From assembly GCA_037974665.1 (NCBI GenBank), contig CM075778.1:21952001-22016000 (forward strand): a stretch of 64,000 nt of DNA. Reading direction: 5' to 3'. The DNA is from Ehretia macrophylla. Taxonomy: Eukaryota; Streptophyta; Magnoliopsida; Boraginales; Ehretiaceae. Made by a program: the position numbers and the translations under genes. Below, one piece after another: positions 46,884-57,913 of the stretch. Below the pieces are notes generated by a model. It worked only from the letters and a program-made list of their open reading frames with translations, did not search any database and was not told the origin of the DNA. How positions within the stretch are numbered: the stretch's first letter is position 1; every line of letters starts with the position of its first letter.

Positions 46884-49582
46884 CCAACCAAAAGCCACCT
46901 GAAACGATCCCAACAAGTCTAATTTGGCAATTCACTCAAGGTTGAATTTTTCGACTTCTACATTGGCATTCAAATTGAATTTTTTGATTTCTATAGAAGT
47001 AAGTACAACTTGATTTCATCAACTACAACTACAATTATTCAAGAAATAAGCTAAATTATCAATTCAATGCAGGGAAAATAAAAATACATGTTTCTACTGT
47101 TTAAAATGGCTATAATTATACTAAGTTGGTCCTTATCATCTATCTAGGAATAATCTATAAGCAATTTAACAAAACAACTACTATAAATGCATCAATAAAA
47201 ATTTGACATAAACTTTAAAAAAATGATCTAGTTTTTCCCTCACCTTTGATCCATAGCAAGGATAGAAATAGGTAGAACAAGTGCCCAACAAGCAAAATCT
47301 AGCCCAGAATGAAAAGATTTGGCCTAGAAATGACTTTGCCTTTGAAAATTTTCTTGAAAACCTAAGCAAAAATGGCTTCCTTCTTCCTCCCAAGGTGCAC
47401 GACTATGTGTATGTATTTTTGTGGTGTTTTGCAACTTATTTTATGTATTGTGTAAGTATAATAGCCTATATAATGCAAAGTCAACAAAATAAACTAAAGT
47501 TAAAGTTGTCAACTTATTTGTTTTTGGTTGTTTTTAGCCTACAATGCATATGTTTACTAAATCTAACTTATATACTATATTTAGTAGACTAAAATTAGTT
47601 GAAAACAAAATATATATGCATACATATACATACAACCAAGGTATAAAACTCAATTTTGCAAAATAAGATTAAAAGTCACATTATTTGTTTTGTAAATGTG
47701 TTTTAAATGCACAACCAATATATAATCACTTAATATCACATATAAATTCATATATATCAATTATAATAATATTTAAACAGATAAAACACGTAATTGCAAA
47801 TTAGGCAAATTCAGGGTCTCATATTCTCGCCCCCTTAAAGAAATTTTGCCCTTGAAATTCTTACTTGCTGCTTGGAACAAATCTGGGTACTGGTGCTGAA
47901 TCTGATCCCTTATCTCCCAAGTAGCTTCCTCAATACCGTGATGTTTCCACAACACTTTAACCATAGGAATCTTTTTCGATCTCAACTCCCGATCCATCTG
48001 ATCTAGAATACGAATTGGTCGTTCAACATAAGTCAGATTCTCACGAAGCTGCAACGACTCTGGTTCTAGAATATGAGAAAGATCTATATAATACTTCCTC
48101 AAAGTAGATACGTGGAAGACATCATGAACACTAGAGAAGTTTTACGGTAAAGCTAACCTATATGCCAATTTGCCCACTCAGTCAGTAATCTCAAACGGCC
48201 CTGCAAACCTTGGACTTAGCTTACCACATTTACCATGATGAGCAAAATCCTTATGAGGAGGCAATTTCAAGAAGACCCGATCTCCAACTGTAAACTCCAA
48301 ATCCTAACGGCATTTATCAGTATTCTCTGCCTGATCAACTGAACATTCTCAATCTTCTCTAGACGTTCTGGCATCATAGTTGGATCAATAACCTTTATCT
48401 GCCCTACTTCATCCCAATACAAAGGTTGTAACGGCCAGTTCCTTCAGGGAATTAGGTCCCCGATCCCAAACCCCAAGTCATGAAAATCAGGGAAAAATGG
48501 ACGGAGCCTCCCCTATTTCTAGGTCAAACCAAAACCTGCAAGCTGAAGAAATAATCTACAGCGACATACATAACATTTATAAGGAGTCATCTCCAACTCA
48601 TAGGATTACTTTAGTTCTTTCTTCCTTAGTTAAAAACATACATGCATACTAATCCAAGTGTAAAAGGAAATTGTGCATTTACCTAAGTCTATTGCATGCC
48701 AAGACAGCTAAGTCATTAATATACTTATCCTACCACCCTAATAAGATAATAATTTAAACTCAAATTACACAGCTATTACAATTATGAATTATATATAATT
48801 CAACTAAGTCATAACTGAAATACAATATCATAAGGATAACAATGGCGCAAGACTATACTTAATTCCGAGCATATAACATACAAGTAACCAATTTCGAGCA
48901 ATTAAGGAAAAACTTCAATTCTTCTTCTCAATTTCTAAAGAAACCGAACTTGAAATGGTTAGAAAGAGGGGTGAGCATACTATACATGTATACTCAGTGA
49001 GGGAGGGGAAACAATTATCCGGGGATTTTTGAAAAAGTTTTCGTGCAATACAAATAGTTAACAATAAGTAGATTAACAACATGAGACTAATATACGATTA
49101 AGCAACTAAACAATGCATATTAAAGAAAGAACACAACTACGACATGACAAGTACATAGATTAGTCACAAGATTACAATAACAACATCATACGAATTAGTT
49201 ATCACATACAAATGAATACAATCACTGGTAACTCTCCTGAGGTAGATCTTTATGCCCCAACGAGGTGAACCAAACCTCTGAGGTAGGAGATTATGCCCCA
49301 GCAAGAGTTACGAAATAAGATACAATGTCAATTGCAAGCACGTTCCACATATAACTCTTTCCTAAGGTAGATCTTTATGTCCCAACGAGGTGGCCAAACC
49401 TCTGAGGTAGAAGATTATGCCCTAACGAGAGAGCGACGGGAAAACATGGTAGCCAAGCTATCCTGACAGTCCGATGCTGCCCAGTGTTGAACGATACCAC
49501 CATGCCCAAAAGGCGCAACCCCGAAATACGATCACGAGCAACGCATACGAGAATGATATAACGAATCCGACAACAAATAGAG

Positions 49583-49605
49583 AGGATAACAAAGTAGGCT
49601 ATCCT
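49583..49605 (-). other. CTACTTT-loop hairpin, LTR G
   Basis: Plus strand AGGATAAC, AAAGTAG, GCTATCCT: on the sense strand eight pairs with one G-U. Confidence 0.55.
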
Positions 49606-50902
49606 TGCAATTAATAGTTACCAACCAATTAACCAACTTAATTCAATTAAACATCAATAATAGCAATCATAACAAGTCCAAGAACTAAACAAACATTAAA
49701 CTAAAGCAATATATTAGAAATTCATTAAAGCACTATTCCAATTATCAATATATAAGGTTTATATGTCACATAAGTTACGAGGCCCCAATCTATTCATACT
49801 AACTCCCTACACACACTTTATGACACACTTAAATGCCCCAAAATCTCATTTAAAACTGCGTCTAACACAAAGTCCTAAGAAGCCCTTTGGGTCATTTGAC
49901 CTACAACACCTTAATCTAGCCATTAAACTAACGCTATAATTGTACCATAACCACTATCCAGCCTATTTAATACCATATAACAAGTCCAAATGCACTGGTC
50001 AACAAAACGACATAAAGCCCTTTATAACCCCCCTTGTGTCCAATTCAATAATTTCTTGAATAACCCAATCTCTAACCAACCTAAACCTCCAATTAGCTTT
50101 TAAAGAACATATCACACAAGCTTTAAGTCTGAGACCCCATATTTTGTCTTTACCTTGATTTGCGTGTTTTGCCTCGATTTGCGTGATTTGATATGTTTAT
50201 GTGTTATATAAGTTAGAATGTGCTAAATATGTGATTTATATTCCTAATACATGCTATGTGTGCATTCATGAAATTTTCATCAAAAACGGAATTAGAAATT
50301 TTATCGACGGTTTTTGTGAATAGTATTTTGAACATCTGTCACCTAAAATTTTTACAGGGGTGTTTTAAACATTTTAAAACCTAGTCCTCAGATATTAATA
50401 GACTCGTGTTTGATTAAAACGGATTTCAAATCGACTTTGAAATTTTAAAGGTTTTTACACTTTCTTTTGCGAAAAACGAGTTTTAAACTGAATCGGGTGA
50501 GAATGTTTGCATGTAAAAATCTTTGTCACCTGAAATAAATTATCTAGAAATAGTCTAAGTGTCAATTTAATGTTTTGAGCAAGAAATATTCTAAAACTAA
50601 ACTAAAAGACTAGAAAACAATTAAAAGACTAAAAATTAACTAAGTGTCAACTTTGACTATTTTTATTTTTGTGGACCTTGACTGTATGATGCATCAACAC
50701 ACATTAGAAAAGCACAAAAACACACTCACTCACACACATAAGGCCGAGAGCCATAGGATAGAAAAGAGAAAGAAATTTCAAGGTTTTCAAAGGCAATTTT
50801 TCATTAGAACTTGCAATCAAAGGCCAAATATCTTGAACCAAAGCTTTAATTCACTTGTTGGGCACTCATTGCACATATTTCTTGCATAAAAACACATCAA
50901 AG

Positions 50903-52117
50903 GTGAGAGAAAAGTTCTAGATCTCAAAATGTCATTTTTATGTTTTTGTATATAATTGAATTTTGAACCGTTATAATGTTGAATTGATGTTATATTATTG
51001 CTCAGTGCATGCTAAGGATTGTTTATATGTATTTATATAAGATTTGAACCGTTGTAGCATGAATTTTTATTTTTTGGGTATTAAAATTGAGTTGTTGGCT
51101 ATTTGTTGAATAATTGGAGTTGTGGTGGTTGGAATCGATTGCTATTAGCTTGTAAAAGTTTGTTAAATACGTGGTAGAAATGTTGTAATGCCGAAATTTT
51201 GATTGTGATGTTGGTGTGAAAGTTCAAAAATTTCAGCTTATGTGCATTGAGGTTTTATGGTTGTTGGGCTTGATTTGGATAGATTATGGTTGGTTTCCGA
51301 GGGGACTAATGTTGTTGATTGAGTGGGTGAGTGATAGAAACTGGTTTGGAGGTTATTGGATTAGTAAAATGTAAGTTATGACTTTTAGAAGTTTGGGTTG
51401 TCTTTCTTTAAAATGTTGAATTATGCCTTTGGATGTTTGGGTAGTGTTTAAGTGATTGAATTGTGAGTTGTTGATGGTTAGACTAGGGTTTGGTTGTGTG
51501 TTTAATGCATGTTAAGTTGGGTGGCCTACTTTGTCATATAACTTAGTTGTTTGTTGTTTATTTGATTAGTTGTTGTTATGTTGTTGAAATGATGATTATT
51601 GATTGATTAATGTTGAACCGGGAGATAGGCAACCTACTTTGTTGTCCTCCCGTGATATTTGATTATGATAAGCCGGGAGATAGTCAACGTGAAAGGTTAT
51701 CCTCCTGAGATTTGAATGATTATTGTTATTGTCATGAGTATTGGTATGTGTGTGCCACCTCTCGGGCAGCGTCGGGCTGTCGGGTTGAAAATGGCGTGAC
51801 TATCATAGGCTACCCCCAGCTCGCATGACGGAGGTGTTATGGAGGGAGGGGCTAGATAGGTACCTCGGGTGCGTGAGTAATGGAGAGTTATAAGAAGAAC
51901 GGTTGAGATCATGATGGCGTTTGAAGCTACACCAACTAGAGTATCCTTTATTGATTGGTCATTATAATTAATGTGCTTATATTGTTATTATGATTATTGT
52001 GTGTTTACTGCTTAAAGGATGATTTTCAAGGAGTATAGTAAATACTGTTAGAGATCTATCGAATCCTCACTGGGCTTGTTTTATATAAGCTCACTCTCAA
52101 TTATTGCATGCATACAG
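50903..52117 (+). other. Intron-like span inside LTR B3
   Basis: Donor CATCAAAG/GTGAGAG (50902/50903), acceptor GCATACAG/G (52117/52118); 1215 bp. Two CTACTTT-loop hairpins inside. Confidence 0.5.
51516..51650 (+). other. Two CTACTTT-loop hairpins, LTR B3
   Basis: First: GTTGGGTGGC, CTACTTT, GTCATATAAC (51516-51542), nine of ten positions paired with G-U allowed. Second: GGAGATAGGCAAC, CTACTTT, GTTGTCCTCC (51621-51650), inner and outer stems with an ATA bulge. Confidence 0.55.
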
Positions 52118-52119
52118 GT

Positions 52120-52209
52120 GTTACCGATCCAGATTACGGGTACGTGCCTCCAGAAGAAGATAATGTGCCATATGTGGACGAGTCCTATGTGCCAGAGTCT
52201 TATCCTTGA
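52120..52209 (+). CDS. Conserved LTR micro-ORF, B3
   Basis: 29 residues: VTDPDYGYVPPEEDN, then VPYVDESYVPESYP and TGA. Differs from B2 almost only at third codon positions (see B2 entry). An in-frame ATG (MHTG) lies four codons upstream across the acceptor. Confidence 0.5.
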   Translation, partial: VTDPDYGYVPPEEDNVPYVDESYVPESYP

Positions 52210-52649
52210 TATCTGATGTACTTTTTTGTTATCTTGTATATTAAAACTAGTTGGTTTGTATTTACTTTGAAGTTTATGATGTACAAGATGTTGTAAAGAT
52301 AATGGATTAAATGTTGCTAGTTTAGTGGTCTTGTTTTGAAATATGATTAGACTACTAGATTGGTTATAGTCTATTTTGGGAAATATATGTTATATAGTAA
52401 ATGTATGATGTTGGAACGGAGGCATACAACCTATGGATGCAATGGTAAAAGAATGTTTATTGTATATTGTGGTTGTGTTGTTTAATTGTTGAATTGTTAT
52501 GGAGTTGGTTGTATGAGTTTCGAAGAGGTTGGTTTAGAGCCTCGGTGTCCTAATTACTGTCGTTATACTGCTGAAATTTCGTTACGTCCTGACTGATTGT
52601 AGAAGGGGTTGAGTTGGGACGTTACATTGGTGTAATATCCCACATCGGG

Positions 52650-55488
52650 TGTAACGCCCCGATCCCTCACGAGACCGGAGGCTCTAATAACCATGCTATT
52701 CTCAACCCAATACCAAACCCGGTCACAAAATTTTAGGAAAAACGGACAGAGTTTTCCCTGTACCGTGGACATTCTAGAAACCTGTAAGCATTCAAATAAA
52801 ACACAAAGCAAAGGAACAACATTTCTAATTGAAATCCCAACTTCAAGGCCATCCAAACCTTAAGCAACACAAGACAATATAAACACATACAAGCATGCAA
52901 CGTAGCTAGAAGCAGAAGCATAAGTTATTACATGCCACAATTTCATAACACTTACTACATCCACTTAGCTTTCAAATTGCAACCACTCAAATATATATAC
53001 ATAAGCCCTTAGGCTCCAAAATAGAACATAAAATAGACAAGCAAGGTCTTCTACAGTTTAGCAAGAAATCATTCCAATCTCAAGTAATAGTACACAGCAA
53101 CCAAGGAAACTCCTCCAACTGCACCACCTGAAATATGTTTAGCGAGGTATGAGCAATCACAATTGCTCAGTGAGAGATAAGGTCTACCGGGGACGTGCAA
53201 TGCAACAACTTAACACAATTAATACAATAGATAAACAGTGAATAACAATTCTAATACCACATTTTAAAAGGATACAATCGATAACCCTTATCACTCCAAA
53301 TCTTTGATCCCCGATCCAAGAACCACGATCTCAATCTCAAGATGCCGGCATCCCTTACACCAATGGGTACTCCGGATGTACCCGATCCTACGACCCAACA
53401 CCCCCTGGCAATCTTCGGACCAGGCGAGTGAGGGAATAAAAGACGGAGCTAAGGCAACCAACACTGGCAAGCCCGATGCCGCCCAGCGAGGCCAATGCAT
53501 CCGCCGCGACAATGAGGTTGCGCAACCACGATGCAATGCAAGAATGATAATAATTACAATATAATCAGTAAACACATTTAAGGACAAAAAGTAGGTTGTC
53601 CTCGCACTAAGTTACAATTTAGCAACAATAAGCATATATCAATTACGCAATTATACTAAACAATATACTCTTTTAGCAAGAAAATAAACTATAATGCACG
53701 TAAGGATGCAGGTCCCTCACCTCTACCGAGTTCCAAGATGTAAGTTTGAATCACATCATTTTCAGTCACCTTGAACCTATGAGCAAACATTACTTCAATT
53801 ACTCTTTAACTACAACATTCATTAATTATTCAGCTAGGTTAGCTAACTCATAACTTCGCTTATTTAGCACAAGAAAACAAACCTCAAATCTAACTATACT
53901 ACATCTCTAAGGACGCTTTATGGCACAATTTAAGCCCTTGAAATCTCACTTTAAAGTACAATTACCCAAAAAGTCTGAATTTTCCTCTTCATGCATTACT
54001 CTACAAGTACTCAAATTGGAGCTCAACTAAGCGAAGCGAATACATTTCTAGCACCTCCTCACTTACTAGACACTTGCCCTAAAGCCCGAACGCACCCGGA
54101 TTCACTTTCAACCTGAAACCCCTTTGTCAATCTTTGCTATTAAGCTCCAAACTGAAAGGCAAGGTTCAAGATTCCCAAACAAGTTATCCTATCTTTCAAA
54201 TCACACCTTATAGCACCCCAAGGACCCTCGAGTTCACCCGTTAAACCTCATTTACCATTAAATCCCCGATTTTCTCTTTGTGCGTTTACACTACAAGTAC
54301 CAATTTTGAAACCCAAACAAGTGAAACGAAGGCACTTCTAAAGCTTCAATACTTAATAAAGACTAGCCATAACCTCAAAACGTGCCCGGATTTGAGTTAA
54401 CCCCGAAACCCCTTATTAAAGTAGCCTAATTTGATCAAATTATTCAAATTTTGTACATGGCAAGCGCAACTAAAATTTTTCCCACGCTCAAGGACCTAAT
54501 TAGCAACTACTAGAAGCATTGAATCAAATTAAATTGCACAAATTTTCGGAACCCTAGAAATTCTATTATTCATCATCTTCTCCAAAGCTCCAACTCTATT
54601 TTCTACCATTCAAAATGCTATCTAACCATAAAAGTATGCTCTATGATCATTAATAAGAGTAATTTAAGCTTAAACAAGCATAACCAAGCAATATCTCAAC
54701 AAATCCATAAAAAAAATAAAGTTTAGATGCAAAACTTTCAAATACAAAAATAAGATGAAATTCTTACCACATAAGGCTAGAGAAGCTTGAAGAAGGTGTA
54801 AACATGTTCAAGAACTCAAGATTCAAGCTTGGAATAGATGGAAATGGCCAACTATAGCAATTTTGCAAGAAAAAAATACTATTCCCGTATATGGTATTTG
54901 GCTGATTTTTTGACCCCTTTTTAGCATTTTTTGAGAGATTTTGGGTTATAAGAGTTTAAGTTGAGTCAATGGGTCAATGGGTTGGATTATTGGGTCAAGT
55001 AGTTTGGCTAAGTGAGTCAAATGAATTCAAAAACAAAGCAAAGTACAAAACTAAATTGCTGAATTTTTCACTATTCAATTAAGCTCACTAATGAATTTTT
55101 TCTCGTTGTTCCAGATATGCTATGCACGCAAACTCAATGAACGTATGCATCTAAAATAGCAAGTATTAAGGAAAAAAATATGAAATTCAGAAAAAAAAAA
55201 CAAAAAATTTTAATATTCTGGGCTTAGAGCTACTTTCTCAATTAGTTGAAAACAAAGTAAATATTAGTCAAGAAAATGAAACCGAGTATTATAATTAATA
55301 AGTTAGCTAATATTCATTTTAAATAATTAATTTAACTATTATTTTAATATTTTGAAGAATTATGAAATAATGCTAAAAATGAATGAATTCATTAAGGTAA
55401 ACACATAATTATATGCTAGCATTCAAGATAGAATCTAATTAAATGCAAACATGTATTATTCTCTATATGCCGGGTTTGGGATATTACA
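52650..55488 (-). mobile_element. Solo gypsy LTR D
   Basis: 2839 bp, minus orientation (sense TGTAATATCCCAAACCCGG to ATCGGGGCGTTACA). Perfect TSD TCGGG at 52645-52649 and 55489-55493. Inserted 19 bases into the TRIM 5' LTR. Intron-like span 53128-54767 (GTG/GTAAGAA donor, ATTTCAG/G acceptor), loop hairpin 53581-53602, and hairpin TGAGCAAT/ATTGCTCA at 53150-53169. After the acceptor no acidic frame is seen. Confidence 0.92.
53581..53602 (-). other. CTACTTT-loop hairpin, LTR D
   Basis: Plus strand AGGACAA, AAAGTAG, GTTGTCCT: seven pairs, one base unpaired beside the loop. Confidence 0.5.
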
Positions 55489-56506
55489 TCGGGCACGGAG
55501 GTCTTTGGGCTATTGAATATATAGAGATGTCTCGTATATTCGTGCACGGGCGTTTTCCTAGCAATGGCTAGGAGGCGGCAAAATTGTGAGGAGAATGGGC
55601 TCCAAAGCGGACAATACGTGCATAGTGCGTTTCTGGGCCTACTTGCCATGGCCTCGGTGCTCGCTTGGGCCTAAGTCCCAGAGGGTATCCTGTAGACGTA
55701 GGAGTTAGGTTCGGGGCGTTACAAAGTGGTATTAGAGCCGACGCGTTCGTATAGCCAGCGAGGACGCTGGGTCCCCAAGGGGGGATGGGTGTAGTATCCT
55801 ACATCGAACGCGGAGGTCTCTGGGCTATTGAATATATAGAGATGTCTCGTATATTCGTGCATGCGCGTTTTCCTGGCAGTGGCTGGGAGGCGACAAAACC
55901 GTGAGGAGTATGGGCTCCAAAGCGGATAATACGTGTGATGCCCGAGATTCTACCGTACACATTTTTAACTGTTGCATTCATTATTTGCGCATTTTCACTG
56001 TGCAATACGTGTTACTTTCTGTAATTACTATTTATTTCGTTTTTCAACTACTTAATTATCTTGAATTAGCATTTTTCTTAAATTATATTAATTGTTTTAG
56101 GCATGAGAAAAATATGCTTTTGAGCTAAGAGCGATAGGAGCACTCGTTTGGAAAATATTTTTTTAGCAAACTAGGAATAGTGTTACGTAGCTAACTTAGA
56201 GTTTTAATTAGCTAGCTTACATTTCTTTACTTTAGACTCGTTTAAAGCTAACTACGCGCATTTTAGTGGACCACTTAAGCACCCACTTGACCCCACCTTT
56301 AATAAAACTCACCCCACATACAATTTAGCTCATAACTTAGCAAAAACAAAAAAAAAGTGCAGGAATTACTGTTCAAAAACCGAACAGCCCTCTAGCATCC
56401 AAGAGAAGTGATTTTGCTCTTCAATTCTTCAATCCAAGCCTCTCCAAGCCTAGAGCAAGTAGTTTAGGGTGTGTACAAGCCTCCTAGGTGCTCCTACGCG
56501 CTTTAG

Positions 56507-57836
56507 GTGAAGGATTTCATGACTTTTTGCGCATTTTAAAATTGTTGCTATGTTAGAAATGTGTTCAAATTCTATTGTAATGCTTATTTATGCTATTATA
56601 CCTTGTATATAAGTGCTAGAGAATGTATTTAGGCCATTGGTTCGCATTTTAAACGGTTAGAATCGTTAATTTGATTTATGAGGTGAATAGTGATGAAATT
56701 CTAGGGTTTTGTGTAATTGCGCGAATTAGCTTGATTCAATGCTTCTAATAGATGCCTTAGGTACTAATGAAGGTAGTCTAATAGCCCTGTGCAATTGAAT
56801 TGCTCTAAATTTGCATAGAACATGAATTAACCGACTTTAACAAAGAGATTTCAGGGTTAATGTGAATCCTGGTGGATTCGGGCTTCACTTTTAGAATTCT
56901 TAGGCTACCTAGGTGCTTTAGAAGCTTTGCCAACCCTTATTTGAAGCCCGGTTGAAGTATGTGTAGTTCAAAGCCATAAGAGGGAAATTGGGGCTTTTGG
57001 GGTAATTGCGGGTAATTACACGTGTTTGAGTGTTGTAGGGGTGCCTTAGGGGTTACTTAGAAGATTAGTATAGCTTCCCCTCAAATTTGAAACCTTAACT
57101 TTGATTCGGAAGAAAAATAGCTTGAATAACAAAGGGGTTTAAGTGCAAATTCAATTGCTTCTCGCTTCTAAGTTCATGGCATAGCTCCTTAGGTGTTTAA
57201 ATGTGGTTTCAAGTTGATTTGAAACTTTTGGTATAATTCTAAATGTATCTTATACATGCCCCTTTGTAAAGTTGTTTATTTGCTTGTATAAATTGCTTTT
57301 AATCTATCTATTCTGAGGTCAACCTACTTTGTTGATCCTCTTATGTGTTATTGCTTATATTGTTGATATTGACTTGTCATCGTTAAGTGCATTGCATAGT
57401 GGTTGCGCAATTATAGTGTCAGGGGCGGATGTGTTGAATATCGACTGGGCAGCAGAGGGATTGCCAGTGGATATTCAAACTCCATGCCCTAGTCCCTCAT
57501 TCACCTGGTCCAGGGATTGCCAGGGGATGTTGGGTCGTAGGATTATCGGGGTACATCCGGAGTACACCCACTAGAGTGTTTGGGGTTATGACGGCTTATC
57601 GTTTTCGTGATTGTGATCGTGGTTCGTGGATCGTGAATGAGGACCAAGTGAAGATTGAAGTATAGGGGTTATGTGAATATATCTTTTTTAATGTGTGGTA
57701 TTCAATCTTTTGTTCTCCTTGAATGGTTTTCATTTCTATTAATTCTTAATTGTATTACTTGTTGCATTGTACGCCCTGGGAAACCTTATCCCTCACTGGG
57801 CAACAGTGGTTGCTCATACCTCGATATATGTTTCAG
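56507..57836 (+). other. Intron-like span inside LTR H
   Basis: Donor GCTTTAG/GTGAAGG, acceptor ATGTTTCAG/G; 1330 bp. Loop hairpin 57315-57340 (GAGGTCAAC, CTACTTT, GTTGATCCTC, with one bulged T) and second hairpin TGGGCAAC/GTTGCTCA at 57797-57816. Confidence 0.5.
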
Positions 57837-57838
57837 GA

Positions 57839-57913
57839 AGTGCTGAGGGTGAACCCCAACTAGTTGAGGTACTAGTGGAAGAGGAAGAAGTTCAGGCTGA
57901 GCCTTTGCCCTAG
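57839..57913 (+). CDS. Acidic micro-ORF after LTR acceptor, H
   Basis: 24 residues after the acceptor in the same phase as A, B and E: SAEGEPQLVEVLVEEEE, then VQAEPLP and TAG. Acidic run and Pro end as in family A. No ATG of its own. Translation unproven. Confidence 0.35.
   Translation, partial: SAEGEPQLVEVLVEEEEVQAEPLP

Larger units (their letters stand above)
44662..47243 (-). other. Intron-like span inside the shared E LTR
   Basis: Donor ATCAAAG/GTGAGGG (47244/47243), acceptor CCTTTCAG/G (44662/44661). About 1130 bp without T2, which inserted inside this span. Confidence 0.5.
25228..47823 (-). mobile_element. Ty3/gypsy element E1
   Basis: Minus orientation: 3' LTR 25228-27423, decayed gag-pol 27424-43882 split by element A2, primer-binding site 44121-44132, 5' LTR 44138-47823 (split by solo LTR T2). 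The LTR reads TGTGAGACC...GGCGTGACA on its sense strand. Chromodomain-type C-terminus (HHSIEEATWERRDQIQ). The 5' LTR is directly followed by the 3' end of another E copy (E2), so the LTR is shared. Confidence 0.88.
44138..47823 (-). repeat. LTR shared by E1 and E2, split by T2
   Basis: About 2234 bp without solo LTR T2 (45437-46883). On the left it borders the primer-binding site of E1 (it is E1's 5' LTR); on the right it borders a polypurine tract and pol C-terminus of E2 (it is E2's 3' LTR). Two loop hairpins: 45081-45105 and 45182-45208. Confidence 0.88.
50128..52626 (+). mobile_element. Gypsy LTR B3
   Basis: About 2.5 kb, a diverged member of family B (start TCTGAGACCCC, expected TGTGA; end GGGACGTTACA). 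The left flank TTAAG (50123-50127) has no exact copy directly at 52627, where TTGG precedes a TRIM; an exact TTAAG lies after the TRIM at 58568-58572. No internal domain. Confidence 0.8.

Noticed and set aside
52627..52631. TTGG(T) as a direct right TSD of LTR B3
   Set aside because: Does not match the left flank TTAAG; the exact copy lies after the TRIM, so a direct simple TSD cannot be claimed.
55494..55723. TRIM LTR considered as Cassandra (5S-bearing TRIM)
   Set aside because: The 5S-type internal promoter blocks are not visible; only the general TRIM plan fits.
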